The notes: generated by a model from the sequence alone, not told the origin. A DNA stretch of 64,000 bases from Tsuneonella sp. CC-YZS046 (GCF_035581365.1 NZ_CP141590.1:1364001-1428000); one strand, 5' to 3'. Shown: positions 51,127 through 60,183, counted from the first letter of the stretch. Translations and numbers: made by a program.

Positions 51127-52599
51127 ATGACCCTTACCCACCCCTTTTTCGACGCGGATGGCGACAAACTCCGTGAAGAATGCGGCATCTTCGGCGTCAT
51201 AGGCGTCAACGATGCCTCGGCCATGACCGCGCTAGGTCTTCATGCCCTGCAGCATCGCGGGCAGGAAGCGGCGGGAATCACCAGCTTCGACGGTCGGGAG
51301 TTCTATTCCCGCCGCGGGACGGGCCATGTGGCCGAGAACTTCTCCAGCAGCGAGGCCATTCGCGAACTGCCCGGCCATATGGCCGCCGGCCATGTGCGCT
51401 ATTCCACCACCGGCGGCGCGGGCCTGCGCAACGTCCAGCCGCTTTACGCCGATCTGGCGTCCGGCGGTTTCGCGGTCGCGCATAACGGCAATATTTCCAA
51501 TGCCATACGGTTGCGACAGGATCTCGTGCGCAAGGGCGCGATCTTCCAGTCCACCTCCGATACCGAAGTCATCATCCATCTCGTCGCGACAAGCCGCTAT
51601 CCCACGCTGCTGGACCGTTTCGTGGATGCGCTGCGCCTTGTCGAAGGCGCATATTCGCTGATCTGCATGACTCCGGAAGGGATGATCGCCTGCCGCGATC
51701 CTCTCGGCATTCGCCCCCTGGTAATGGGCAAGATCGGGGACGGCTTCATCTTCGCCAGCGAAACCGTGGCGCTCGATGTGGTGGGCGCCGAATTTCTCCG
51801 TCAGGTGGAGCCGGGAGAGCTGGTGCAGGTCGATTTCGAAGGCAATGTGTTCTCGCACCGGCCTTTCGGCCAGATTTCGGCGAGGCCCTGCATTTTCGAG
51901 CATGTCTATTTCAGCCGCCCGGATTCGATCTTCGATCGCCGGTCGGTCTATTCCGTCCGCAAGGAGATCGGCGCGCAGCTTGCGATAGAAAGCCCGGCCG
52001 AGGTCGATCTTGTCGTGCCGGTTCCCGACAGCGGCGTGCCGGCGGCAATCGGATATTCCCAGCGCTCGGGGATTCCGTTCGAGCTTGGCATCATCCGCTC
52101 GCATTATGTCGGGCGGACCTTCATCCAGCCTTCCGACAGCCAGCGCCATTCGGGCGTGAAGCGCAAGCACAATGCCAACCGCGCGCTGGTCGAAGGCAAG
52201 AAGCTCGTCCTGATCGACGATTCGATCGTGCGCGGCACCACCAGCCTCAAGATCGTGGAAATGATGCGCGAGGCCGGCGCCAAGGAAGTGCATATGCGGA
52301 TCGCCAGCCCGCCGACGATGCACAGCTGCTTCTATGGCGTGGACACGCCCGAACGCTCGAAGCTCCTCGCCGCCCAGATGGATGTCGAGGCCATGCGCGT
52401 CTTCATCAAGGCCGACAGCCTCGCTTTCGTCTCGATCGACGGCCTCTACCGGGCGGTGGGCGAAACGGGGCGCAACAACACCTGCCCGCAATATTGCGAC
52501 GCTTGCTTCACGGGCGATTACCCCACCAGCCTGACAGACCTTGCGGACCGCGAAAGCCCGCCCGCCCAGCTTCCTTTTCCGGTCAACCGAGTCGCCTGA
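51127..52599 (+). CDS. purF: Amidophosphoribosyltransferase
   Basis: First committed enzyme of purine synthesis, forming 5-phosphoribosylamine from PRPP and glutamine. The 490-residue protein has a short propeptide ending at KLREE, so the glutaminase nucleophile is Cys19 (ECGIFGV). The C-terminal phosphoribosyltransferase domain has the PRPP motif LVLIDDSIVRGTTS. A Cys-rich tail (NTCPQYCDACF) fits the iron-sulfur type of PurF. The ATG at 51127 is the start that gives this propeptide. The SDR gene follows with no spacer. Confidence 0.96.
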   Translation: MTLTHPFFDADGDKLREECGIFGVIGVNDASAMTALGLHALQHRGQEAAGITSFDGREFYSRRGTGHVAENFSSSEAIRELPGHMAAGHVRYSTTGGAGLRNVQPLYADLASGGFAVAHNGNISNAIRLRQDLVRKGAIFQSTSDTEVIIHLVATSRYPTLLDRFVDALRLVEGAYSLICMTPEGMIACRDPLGIRPLVMGKIGDGFIFASETVALDVVGAEFLRQVEPGELVQVDFEGNVFSHRPFGQISARPCIFEHVYFSRPDSIFDRRSVYSVRKEIGAQLAIESPAEVDLVVPVPDSGVPAAIGYSQRSGIPFELGIIRSHYVGRTFIQPSDSQRHSGVKRKHNANRALVEGKKLVLIDDSIVRGTTSLKIVEMMREAGAKEVHMRIASPPTMHSCFYGVDTPERSKLLAAQMDVEAMRVFIKADSLAFVSIDGLYRAVGETGRNNTCPQYCDACFTGDYPTSLTDLADRESPPAQLPFPVNRVA

Positions 52600-53328
52600 A
52601 TGCCTGAATCCGTAAAAGCGCCGTTTTCCGGCCAGATTGCGCTCGTCACCGGCGCAAGCCGGGGGATCGGCGCCGCCACCGCGCAGGCATTCGCCGCCGC
52701 GGGCGCGCATGTCATCGTCACCGGCCGCGACACGAAGGCGCTGGAGGCGGTCGAAGAAGCCATTCACGAAGCTGGCGGGTCTTCCACCATCGCTCCGGTC
52801 GACCTTTCGGAACCCGACGCGATCGCGCGGCTCGCGGTCGCCATTTCCAATCGCTGGGACCGTATCGACATCATGGTTCTCGCGGCGGCCTTCTTCCCGC
52901 CGCTGACCCCTGTGTCGCAGATGGACCAGAAGGATCTCAACCGGGCGCTGACGGTCAATGTTCTGGCCACGCAAGCCTTGCTCGCGGCCTTCGCCCCACT
53001 GCTCAAGCGCAGCGACGATGCCCGCCTCATCGGCCTTACCAGCAGCGTCGCACAAAGCCCCCGCGCCTATTGGGGGGCATATGCCGCCAGCAAGGCCGCA
53101 TTCGAAGTTCTTCTGGAAAGCTACGCGCAGGAAATCGCCAACCTGTCTTCGACGAGAGTTGCAATAATTGATCCGGGCGCCACGCGCACCGCGATGCGCG
53201 CCCGCGCCTACCCCGGAGAGGACCCGGCAACGGTGAAACTGCCCGAAGTGGTGGCGGAACGGCTCGTCGAATTGCTTCAGGAACCCTTCGCCACAGGCTA
53301 TCGCGAGCGCGTCGGGGCCGCGCGTTAA
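52600..53328 (+). CDS. Short-chain dehydrogenase/reductase
   Basis: A 242-residue SDR with the cofactor motif VTGASRGIGAATAQ at residues 16-29, the NAG-like region MVLAAAFF, Ser in GLTSSVAQS and the catalytic Y-x-x-x-K in YWGAYAASKAAFE near residue 155. The replacement of the usual NNAG by VLAAAF is slightly unusual. The substrate is unknown. Its ATG directly follows the purF stop codon (TGA then ATG), so it is translated by coupling from purF; this pairing is common in sphingomonads. Confidence 0.92.
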   Translation: MPESVKAPFSGQIALVTGASRGIGAATAQAFAAAGAHVIVTGRDTKALEAVEEAIHEAGGSSTIAPVDLSEPDAIARLAVAISNRWDRIDIMVLAAAFFPPLTPVSQMDQKDLNRALTVNVLATQALLAAFAPLLKRSDDARLIGLTSSVAQSPRAYWGAYAASKAAFEVLLESYAQEIANLSSTRVAIIDPGATRTAMRARAYPGEDPATVKLPEVVAERLVELLQEPFATGYRERVGAAR

Positions 53329-53379
53329 CCAGATCCGGCAAATCTCCGGAAACCGGAATTCAGGATTTTAGGGTCGAGC

Positions 53380-53403
53380 GTTCCGCGCCCGCCGGGCCGG
53401 AAC
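53380..53403 (+). terminator. Hairpin after the purF-SDR operon
   Basis: GTTCCG-C-GCCC (53380-53390) pairs with GGGC-CGGAAC (53394-53403) around a GCC loop with one bulged C. It begins 51 nt after the SDR stop and is followed by GGGGGTTTGTC. It may end the purF operon or lie in the leader of the PilZ gene 32 nt downstream. Confidence 0.4.
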
Positions 53404-53434
53404 GGGGGTTTGTCTGGACGAGGATGATCTGGCG

Positions 53435-53791
53435 ATGGTGGTTCGGAACACGCCAACGCGTTATCATGTCGCTGCGCAGGAAGATCGCAGCGCACCGCGC
53501 ACGCGGCTTGCCATACCGGCGCAGTTTCGCCAGTCCGGCGGGCGGGCATTCCAGGCATCCGTGCTGGATCTGTCGCTTTCGGGCTTCGCGGCATCTTCGA
53601 TCAGCCGCCTCCAGCCCGGAACGATTTGCTGGCTCACCCTTCCGGGGCTCGAATCGCTTCAGGCCGAAGTCGTATGGTGGGATGACGGAATCGCCGGCTG
53701 CGCCTTCCAGCAATTGCTCAATCCGATCGTCCACGACAACATCATCGCGCTCTACAGCGGGAGCGGAAGTGGTCCCCGCCCAGCGGCCTGA
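53435..53791 (+). CDS. PilZ-domain protein (c-di-GMP effector candidate)
   Basis: A 118-residue single-domain PilZ protein. The c-di-GMP motifs are present: R-x-x-x-R in DRSAPRTRL (Arg18 and Arg22) and the D/N-x-S-x-x-G type motif in VLDLSLSGFAA, followed by VVWWDDGIAGCAF. Small PilZ proteins bind c-di-GMP and steer motility, adhesion or polysaccharide output. Its partner is unknown and the XrtA locus is 24 kb away. The ATG at 53435 has GAGGA upstream; a GTG next to it is an alternative. It is convergent with cfa. Confidence 0.85.
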   Translation: MVVRNTPTRYHVAAQEDRSAPRTRLAIPAQFRQSGGRAFQASVLDLSLSGFAASSISRLQPGTICWLTLPGLESLQAEVVWWDDGIAGCAFQQLLNPIVHDNIIALYSGSGSGPRPAA

Positions 53792-53806
53792 TACGCACGG
53801 CCCCGC

Positions 53807-55054
53807 TCACGCCTGTACGGATTTGACGAGCGTTACCTGGCTGACTGTAATGCCCTCGCCTCGAAAGCCGCCTTCACAATACATCAGGTAATAGCGCCAC
53901 AGGTTGCGGAAGCGTTCATCGACATCGGGCGGCAATCCGCCTTCGGCCGCCGCGGCATCGAAATTCATCCGCCAGAGCCGCAAGGTTTCGGCATAGTCCA
54001 GTCCGAAATCCTGCTGATCCTCCCACGACAGCAGGCGTTCGGCCGCTAGTTTGCGAAATTCCTTCTCGCGGATCAGCAGCCCGCCGGGGAATATGTAGGC
54101 CTGAATGAAATCCGCGCTCGCGGCATAATGCTCAAACAGCGACTCCTTCATGGATATGAACTGGATCGCGGCCCGTCCGCCGGGCTTCAGGCACTGCGCG
54201 ATACAATCCATATAGGCAGGCCAGTATTGCCGCCCCACCGCTTCGACCATCTCGACACTGACGATCGCATCAAACTGCCCGCGAATGTCACGATAATCCT
54301 GCTTGCGGTAATCCACTAGCCCGGGCTGATGGCGTTTTGCCCATTCGAGTTGCTCATCCGAAAGGCTGATGGCCGTGACGCGCGCGCCACGCTGCGCAAT
54401 AAAACCGGACAAGCCACCCCAGCCGCAACCGATTTCCAGCAATGTTCCGGGCGAACCAAGCCGTTCAGCCAGGCGCGCCCATTTGCGTCTCTGGCCCTGC
54501 TCCAGCGTTCCACCCTGATCGAACAAGGCGCTCGAATAGCTCATGGTCGGGTCAAGCCATTGGGCATAGAAGTCGTTACCCAAATCGTAATGCAGCCGGA
54601 TGTTGCGCCGGGCCCCTTTCCGGCTGTTGCAATTCAACCAATGGATCGCGCGCGCCAGCAGGCGCCAGGGCCCGTGGGCACGCCCCGCATCCCCCAATGC
54701 CTCGCCATTGGCCATGAACAAGGCGAAGAGCGGAACCGGGTCAGGGCTATCCCATTCGCCCGCTTCCCATGCCTGATACCAGCCGACCGAGCCGGTGGTG
54801 GCCAGGCGCCACAAGGCTCTCCAATCGTGAATTGTGACCGTCGCCTCGAACCCGGGCTTGCGACCGCCCAGGGTCCGGATTGTTCCTTCGGGGAGGATGG
54901 TTCTGATCTCCCCATATTCCAGCCCCCGGTCGATCCGGTCGAGCAGGCGATGAAATCCGCCTGCGAAGATACGAGCCAGCCATGCGGGGCCTGCCCCGAT
55001 CCTGCCGCCGCCTTCGAGCAGCGCAATTCCTCTGCCCAACCCCTGTATCCGCAT
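53807..55054 (-). CDS. cfa: Cyclopropane-fatty-acyl-phospholipid synthase
   Basis: SAM-dependent enzyme that adds a methylene group across cis double bonds of membrane phospholipid acyl chains. The 415-residue protein has an N-terminal domain and then the methyltransferase core: HYDLGNDFYAQWLD, the SAM motif LLEIGCGWGG and FDAIVSVEMVEAVG. The ATG at 55054 (MRIQGLGRG) was chosen; the frame is open much further upstream but that stretch reads as non-coding and would overlap the divergent PAP2 gene. Confidence 0.92.
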   Translation of the reverse strand: MRIQGLGRGIALLEGGGRIGAGPAWLARIFAGGFHRLLDRIDRGLEYGEIRTILPEGTIRTLGGRKPGFEATVTIHDWRALWRLATTGSVGWYQAWEAGEWDSPDPVPLFALFMANGEALGDAGRAHGPWRLLARAIHWLNCNSRKGARRNIRLHYDLGNDFYAQWLDPTMSYSSALFDQGGTLEQGQRRKWARLAERLGSPGTLLEIGCGWGGLSGFIAQRGARVTAISLSDEQLEWAKRHQPGLVDYRKQDYRDIRGQFDAIVSVEMVEAVGRQYWPAYMDCIAQCLKPGGRAAIQFISMKESLFEHYAASADFIQAYIFPGGLLIREKEFRKLAAERLLSWEDQQDFGLDYAETLRLWRMNFDAAAAEGGLPPDVDERFRNLWRYYLMYCEGGFRGEGITVSQVTLVKSVQA

Positions 55055-55269
55055 GGGGCGATTATGACTCTCCTGCAAACCCCCGGCAAGCTCGGCGTTA
55101 TCAGATACTTGCTTCCCCTGCCGATGCCCCGCCCCGCATGCGTTTTCCCATGCAGTTGTCATCGAGTATGAAGGCCGCGACATAGCCACAGGATTTGAGG
55201 TGACGGCATGGTTTTCCGGAAATTGCCGGCAATGGATAAGCGCGGAACGGAACGATCGGGCCGATAACG

Positions 55270-55962
55270 ATGCAGCCTGATGCGCAAATTTCCCTGAGGC
55301 GCGACAAGGATTGGCGGATCGATCCGGTCTGGGCCTATGCGATTGCGGCGGCATGCTGGTCGGGCTTCGCAATCATGGCCTGGCTGGTCGCTCACGCGCA
55401 GACAGGCAGCCTCGATGAAGCAGGCTTGCTGCTATGGCGCATCGAAGCCACTCTCACCCCCGCCGGCCCCGGATCGCTGACCGGATTGATGCAGGGGATC
55501 ACCATTCTCGGGGGCGTTCCGGCCCGAAGCCTTGCCGCGGTTCTGGCTATCCTGGCTCTGGTGCGGCTGAACCGGCGGCGCGAAGCGACACTGCTCGGCA
55601 TAATGGTTGTTGCCGGCTGGATTGTAAACAGCGGGATGAAATGGATTTTCGGCCGTGCCCGACCGGATATTGTTCCCCACCTGACGGAAGCGGGCGGTTT
55701 CAGCTTTCCCAGCGGCCACAGCTTCAATTCAGCCGTGGTATATTTCGGAATCGCCCTGGCCTTCGCCGCGATCAGCAAGTCCGCAGCTATGCGCGGCGCG
55801 ATGATGGCGAGCGCGGCACTGCTGAGCCTCGCCATCGCCTGGAGCCGGGTATGGCTGGGGGTTCATTTCCCCAGCGACATCATCGCCGGCTGGCTGGCGG
55901 GAACGGGCTGGATATTCCTCGCCCATGCCCTCCTTGATCGGCGAGCAAGCATCAAGCCCTAG
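55270..55962 (+). CDS. PAP2-family membrane phosphatase
   Basis: A 230-residue integral membrane phosphatase with about six spans. All three PAP2 motifs are present: KWIFGRARP, FPSGHSF and SRVWLGVHFPSD. Such enzymes dephosphorylate lipid phosphates such as undecaprenyl pyrophosphate or phosphatidic acid; which one cannot be told. A role in recycling the lipid carrier for the polysaccharide is possible but unsupported. It is divergent from cfa and converges with korB, 2 bp apart. Confidence 0.9.
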   Translation: MQPDAQISLRRDKDWRIDPVWAYAIAAACWSGFAIMAWLVAHAQTGSLDEAGLLLWRIEATLTPAGPGSLTGLMQGITILGGVPARSLAAVLAILALVRLNRRREATLLGIMVVAGWIVNSGMKWIFGRARPDIVPHLTEAGGFSFPSGHSFNSAVVYFGIALAFAAISKSAAMRGAMMASAALLSLAIAWSRVWLGVHFPSDIIAGWLAGTGWIFLAHALLDRRASIKP

Positions 55963-55964
55963 CT

Positions 55965-56981
55965 TTATGCCTCCACGGTCCAGGTCTGGCCCTTCGCCAG
56001 CAGCTTGGCGAGATCGGCCTGCTTACCCTCGCTCGCCTTGGCGTTCTGGTCGATCACGCTCTGCTCGAACGTGGGGCGCGGATCGTCATAGATGACGCCC
56101 AGCGCCATCGGAAACGGGCCGAACGGCAGCTCGACCAGCATATGCGCGATGGACCGATTGGTCACATCATGCACGATCACGCCGGCCGATTGCCAATCGC
56201 CATCGACGACATCCACCACGGTCAGCGTCAGCTTCTCAGCGTCGAGCGCAATGCCCTTGGTGCCCTTGGCGAACAGCATCGGCTCGCCATCGTTCAACCA
56301 GAGCTGGTTTTCATCCGCGAACTTCTTCTCGGTGAAACCAGCGAAGACGTCCTTGTTATAGACGATGCAGTTCTGGAAGATCTCGACGAAAGCCGCACCC
56401 TTATGGGCGTGGGCCGCCTTCAGCACCGCCGGCAGATCCTTGGAAACGTCGAAGCCCCGCGCCACGAAGCGCGCGCCCGCGCCCAGCGCGAAGGCGCAGG
56501 GGCTGGCCGGGCGATCGACGGAGCCGAGCGGGGTGGACGGGCTGGTCGTGCCGACCCGGCTGGTCGGGGAATACTGCCCCTTGGTCAGGCCGTAGATCTC
56601 GTTGTTGAACAGCATGATCTGGCAGTTCAGATTGCGGCGCAGCAGATGCATGGTGTGATTGCCGCCGATCGACATGCCATCGCCGTCGCCCGTCACCAGC
56701 CAGATATCCAGCTCCGGATTGGCGAGCTTGATGCCGGTGGCGAAGGCCGGGGCGCGACCATGGATCGTGTGGAAGCCGTAGCTTTCCATGTAATAGGGAA
56801 AGCGGCTGGAGCAGCCGATACCCGATACAAACACTGTCTTGGCCGGATCGGCGCCGATTTCAGGCAGGGTCCGCTGGACCGCCTTGAGGATCGCGTAATC
56901 GCCGCAGCCGGGGCACCAGCGGACTTCCTGATCGGTTTCCCAATCCTTGAGCGTCGTGGTGATCGTGGTCATTTCGTTCAT
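55965..56981 (-). CDS. korB: 2-oxoacid:ferredoxin oxidoreductase, beta subunit
   Basis: Beta subunit of a two-subunit 2-oxoglutarate-type ferredoxin oxidoreductase; 338 residues. Iron-sulfur cysteines are in RWCPGCGDY, SGIGCSSRF and FQNCIVYN. The thiamine pyrophosphate motif is GDGDGMSIGGNH with NNEIYGLTKGQYSPTS. With KorA it oxidatively decarboxylates 2-oxoglutarate (or a related 2-oxoacid) and reduces ferredoxin. The start overlaps the korA stop (ATGA). No ferredoxin gene is adjacent. Confidence 0.93.
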   Translation of the reverse strand: MNEMTTITTTLKDWETDQEVRWCPGCGDYAILKAVQRTLPEIGADPAKTVFVSGIGCSSRFPYYMESYGFHTIHGRAPAFATGIKLANPELDIWLVTGDGDGMSIGGNHTMHLLRRNLNCQIMLFNNEIYGLTKGQYSPTSRVGTTSPSTPLGSVDRPASPCAFALGAGARFVARGFDVSKDLPAVLKAAHAHKGAAFVEIFQNCIVYNKDVFAGFTEKKFADENQLWLNDGEPMLFAKGTKGIALDAEKLTLTVVDVVDGDWQSAGVIVHDVTNRSIAHMLVELPFGPFPMALGVIYDDPRPTFEQSVIDQNAKASEGKQADLAKLLAKGQTWTVEA

Positions 56982-58918
56982 GGGTTGACTGCCTTCGGGC
57001 TGGGCAACTGGGTGTCGCTCGGCGGAACCTCGCCGCCTTCATTATCGGGAATGCCGTCGAAGAACTTGGCGATGGCCTCTTCCAGTTCCGCGATGGAGAA
57101 AGGCTGGCCGCTGGTCTTGTTGAGCGGCTTGGCATCGACCAGATACTGGTCGCGCAGCACCGTCTTGAACTGGCCCGTGTTCATTTCCGGCACGAGAATA
57201 TTGTCATAACCACGCAGCAACTCGCCGAGATTGGCCGGCAAGGGCCAGACGTGGCGGACATGGACATGGCTGACGTCCAGCCCCTTGCGGCGCGCGCGGC
57301 GGACCGCCTGGTGAATCGGCCCGAAGGTGGAGCCCCATCCCACGACGGCCAGCTTGCCCGACGGATTGCCGATCGCGACGTCCTGCGCAGGAATGCTCCT
57401 GGCCACACCGTCGATCTTGTCGCGGCGGGCATCCGTCATGGCCTGGTGGTTCTCGGGAGAATAATCGATATGGCCGGTATCGATGGCCTTCTCGATCCCG
57501 CCGATGCGGTGCATCAGCCCGGGCGTGCCCGGCTTGATCCACGGACGCGCGCCCTTGGCGTCGCGCTTGAAGGGAAGCAACTGATCGCCGGCATTCTTCT
57601 CTTCGAGGAAGCTCACCGGGAACGGTTCATAAGCGGAGGGGTCCGGCACTTTCCATGGCTCGGCCGCATTGCCGATATAGCCGTCGGTCAGCAGCATCAC
57701 CGGGGTCATGTATTGCACCGCGATGCGGCACGCCTCGATCGCGCATTCGAAAGCATCGGCCGGGCTGCGTGCCGCGATCACCGGCATCGGCGCATCGCCA
57801 TTGCGGCCATAGACCGCCTGATAGAGATCGGACTGCTCCGTCTTGGTGGGCAGGCCAGTGGAAGGCCCGCCGCGCTGGGAATTGACGATGACCAGCGGAA
57901 GCTCGGTCATGATCGCCAGGCCCATCGCCTCGCCCTTCAGCGCGATGCCGGGACCAGATGAACTGGTGACGCCCAGTTGCCCCGCATAGGATGCCCCGAT
58001 GGCGGCGCAGATCGCGGCGATCTCGTCCTCCGCCTGGAAGGTCGTGATGCCGAATTCCTTCAACCGCGCCAGATGATGCAGAATCGCCGAGGCGGGAGTG
58101 ATCGGATAGCCGCCGAAGAACATCGGCAGGCTTGCCAGCTGCGCACCCGCGACCAGCCCGAGGCTGATCGCCTCCGCGCCGGTGATGGTGCGATAGACAC
58201 CCGGCTCGCTTTCGGCCGGATCGATGTGAAGCTGCTTGAGCGGGCCGGAAATCTCCGCCGTTTCGCCATAGGAATGCCCCGCATCCAGCGCGGCGATATT
58301 CGCCTCGGCCAGTTCGGGCGCCTTGGCGAATTTCTGCTTGAGCCACTCATGAATCGGTTCGCGCGGGCGATCGAACATCCAGAGGGCGAGCCCCAGGGTC
58401 CACATGTTCTTGCAGCGCAGCGCTTCCTTGTTGCCAAGGCCGAACGGCTTCACGGATTCCAGCGTAAGGGCGGAAATATCGAACGCGAGCACATCCCACT
58501 TGGCCAGGCTGCCGTCTTCCAGCGGATTCGTGTCGTATTTGGCCTTCTCGAGGTTGCGCTTGTTGAACTCGCCGGTGTCGGCGATCACAAGCCCGCCCGG
58601 CTTGAGCGCCGGCAGGTTCACCTTGAGCGCCGCCGGGTTCATCGCGATCAGCACATCGGGCGCGTCGCCGGCGGTTTCGATCGAAGTCGAGCCGAAATTG
58701 ATCTGGAACGCCGAAACCCCGAACAGCGTGCCCTGCGGCGCGCGGATTTCCGCCGGGAAATCCGGGAATGTCGCCAGATCGTTGCCGGCCAGCGCGGTGG
58801 ACAGGGTAAACTGCCCACCCGTAAGCTGCATGCCGTCACCGCTATCGCCGGCGAACCGCACCACAACGGCTTCCGGAGTGGTTTGCCCGGCCTGCTTTTC
58901 GACCACAAGAGTCGCCAT
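56978..58918 (-). CDS. korA: 2-oxoacid:ferredoxin oxidoreductase, alpha subunit (gamma-alpha fusion)
   Basis: A 646-residue alpha subunit with the gamma domain fused at the N-terminus (VVRFAGDSGDGMQLTGGQF at about residues 20-38; DTGEFNKRNL). The alpha pyrimidine-binding domain follows (FFGGYPITPASAILHHLARL; GASYAGQLGVTSSSGPGIALK). The fused form is the KorA type common in aerobic bacteria and Mycobacterium. The ATG at 58918 has GAAGGTGA upstream. It is the first gene of a korAB operon whose promoter region holds repeats at 58938-58993. Confidence 0.93.
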   Translation of the reverse strand: MATLVVEKQAGQTTPEAVVVRFAGDSGDGMQLTGGQFTLSTALAGNDLATFPDFPAEIRAPQGTLFGVSAFQINFGSTSIETAGDAPDVLIAMNPAALKVNLPALKPGGLVIADTGEFNKRNLEKAKYDTNPLEDGSLAKWDVLAFDISALTLESVKPFGLGNKEALRCKNMWTLGLALWMFDRPREPIHEWLKQKFAKAPELAEANIAALDAGHSYGETAEISGPLKQLHIDPAESEPGVYRTITGAEAISLGLVAGAQLASLPMFFGGYPITPASAILHHLARLKEFGITTFQAEDEIAAICAAIGASYAGQLGVTSSSGPGIALKGEAMGLAIMTELPLVIVNSQRGGPSTGLPTKTEQSDLYQAVYGRNGDAPMPVIAARSPADAFECAIEACRIAVQYMTPVMLLTDGYIGNAAEPWKVPDPSAYEPFPVSFLEEKNAGDQLLPFKRDAKGARPWIKPGTPGLMHRIGGIEKAIDTGHIDYSPENHQAMTDARRDKIDGVARSIPAQDVAIGNPSGKLAVVGWGSTFGPIHQAVRRARRKGLDVSHVHVRHVWPLPANLGELLRGYDNILVPEMNTGQFKTVLRDQYLVDAKPLNKTSGQPFSIAELEEAIAKFFDGIPDNEGGEVPPSDTQLPSPKAVNP

Positions 58919-58937
58919 TTTAGTTCACCTTCAAGCG

Positions 58938-58993
58938 AGGCGCGTATAACTCGCGCCTTTCCTTCCCAATCGGACCTATGCCTCGCGCCTTTC
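58938..58993. promoter_or_regulatory. Repeat elements upstream of korA
   Basis: CTCGCGCCTTTC occurs at 58950-58961 and again at 58982-58993, 32 bp apart, about three helical turns. AGGCGCG at 58938-58944 is the reverse complement of CGCGCCT at 58952-58958, giving a 7-bp stem with a TATAACT loop. Together they look like a set of binding sites for a regulator of korAB or of the divergent rppH gene. Confidence 0.4.
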
Positions 58994-59098
58994 GCCCGCA
59001 ATAAACTTTTTCTGTAACGCGCAAAAACACACAAGTGGAAATCGACGAGATTTCGTCTTAATCCACTGCATAATGAAACATCCATGCAGTGCCCGCCC

Positions 59099-59581
59099 AT
59101 GAGCCGAGAGAAATCCCTGCCCTATCGCCCCTGCGTCGGCGTGATGCTGGTCAACCACCGGCGCCAGGCCTTTGTCGGCAAGCGGATCGACACCAAGGAA
59201 GGCGATTGGTGGCAAATGCCCCAGGGCGGAATCGACGAGGGCGAGGAGCCGATGCAGGCCGCGCTTCGCGAGCTGAATGAAGAGACAGGCCTGCAGTCCC
59301 GGCATGTGTCGCTCATCGCCCAGACGCGCGAGGAGCTGCTCTACGACCTTCCCCGCGAACTCCTGGGCAAGTTGTGGGGCGGCCGCTACCGGGGCCAGCG
59401 CCAGCACTGGTTCCTGGCGCGATTCACGGGGCAGGACAGCGATTTCAACCTTGCCGCCCACGACCCGGCCGAATTCTGCGACTGGCGCTGGGTCGACCCC
59501 GAGCAGCTGCCGCAGCTTATCATCCCCTTCAAGGCGCAGGTCTATCAGGCGATATTGGACGAGTTCCGCCCGCTGATCTGA
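59099..59581 (+). CDS. rppH: RNA pyrophosphohydrolase (Nudix)
   Basis: Nudix enzyme that removes pyrophosphate from mRNA 5' ends and so starts decay by RNase E. The 160-residue protein has the Nudix box GGIDEGEEPMQAALRELNEE (continuing TGL) and the RppH-type surroundings YRPCVGVMLVNHRRQAFVGKR and WWQMPQG. The ATG at 59099 opens the conserved SREKSLPYRPCVG; an upstream in-frame ATG at 59084 is possible. It is divergent from korA. Confidence 0.95.
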   Translation: MSREKSLPYRPCVGVMLVNHRRQAFVGKRIDTKEGDWWQMPQGGIDEGEEPMQAALRELNEETGLQSRHVSLIAQTREELLYDLPRELLGKLWGGRYRGQRQHWFLARFTGQDSDFNLAAHDPAEFCDWRWVDPEQLPQLIIPFKAQVYQAILDEFRPLI

Positions 59582-59620
59582 ACAGCGGCGCGGACAGTTC
59601 AGGTGCTGCCGACGCCGCGA

Positions 59621-60124
59621 TCAGTTTTGGGTAATCACCACTTCCGGCTTCACCGCCTCGGCGGTCACCACCGTCTGCGTCGGCCCGGTTTCGATGCTGG
59701 TTGCCAGCGTCCGCGTTTCCGAGCAGCTTTCCCCGCACAGGCTCTGCAGCTTGGTCAGGTTGCGCCGCGCCTTTTCGATCGCGCCCTTTTCCACCAGGGC
59801 CGCCCCCTCGCCGGAAAGCGCGGAAAAATTGGCCGGGTCCTGCTTCAACGCCTCACGGTAATAATGGATGGCCTTGCCCTGCAGCCCTTCCTTGCGGGCC
59901 GCACGGGCCAGTTCGAGATAGGTCGGCGTATAGCCCGGATCGACCGCCAGGGCCGCCTCGAAGGCATCCACCGCACCTTGAGTATCCCCCGCATCCAGCG
60001 CCACCCGGCCTTCTTCGATCAGGCGGGCTGCACGCGGATCGGGCTCGCCGGTCGCGCCCAGGCCCGCACTGGCCGTCACCGCGGCGAACAGCGAAAGGGC
60101 AAGGGCGGCAGGATAGTAGCGCAT
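59621..60124 (-). CDS. Tetratricopeptide repeat protein, secreted
   Basis: A 167-residue exported TPR protein. The signal peptide is residues 1-24 (YYPAALALSLFAAVTASAGLG). Two to three TPR units follow (ARLIEEGRVALDAGDTQGAVDAFEAAL; TYLELARAARKEGLQGKAIHYYREAL; FSALSGEGAALVEKGAIEKARRNL), then a short tail with two cysteines (LCGESCSE) that may form a disulfide. The partner is unknown. The ATG at 60124 has AAGGAG 6 nt upstream, which settles the start. It follows rsmB on the same strand, 59 nt apart. Confidence 0.85.
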   Translation of the reverse strand: MRYYPAALALSLFAAVTASAGLGATGEPDPRAARLIEEGRVALDAGDTQGAVDAFEAALAVDPGYTPTYLELARAARKEGLQGKAIHYYREALKQDPANFSALSGEGAALVEKGAIEKARRNLTKLQSLCGESCSETRTLATSIETGPTQTVVTAEAVKPEVVITQN

Positions 60125-60183
60125 CAAAAACTCCTTCAGGGCAGACGATGGACTATTCGCAGGCTCTGCCATGACACGAGATG

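Noticed and set aside
55055-55372. N-terminal extension of cyclopropane-fatty-acid synthase
   Set aside because: It would overlap the start of the divergent PAP2 gene, and its translation is low-complexity without family similarity.
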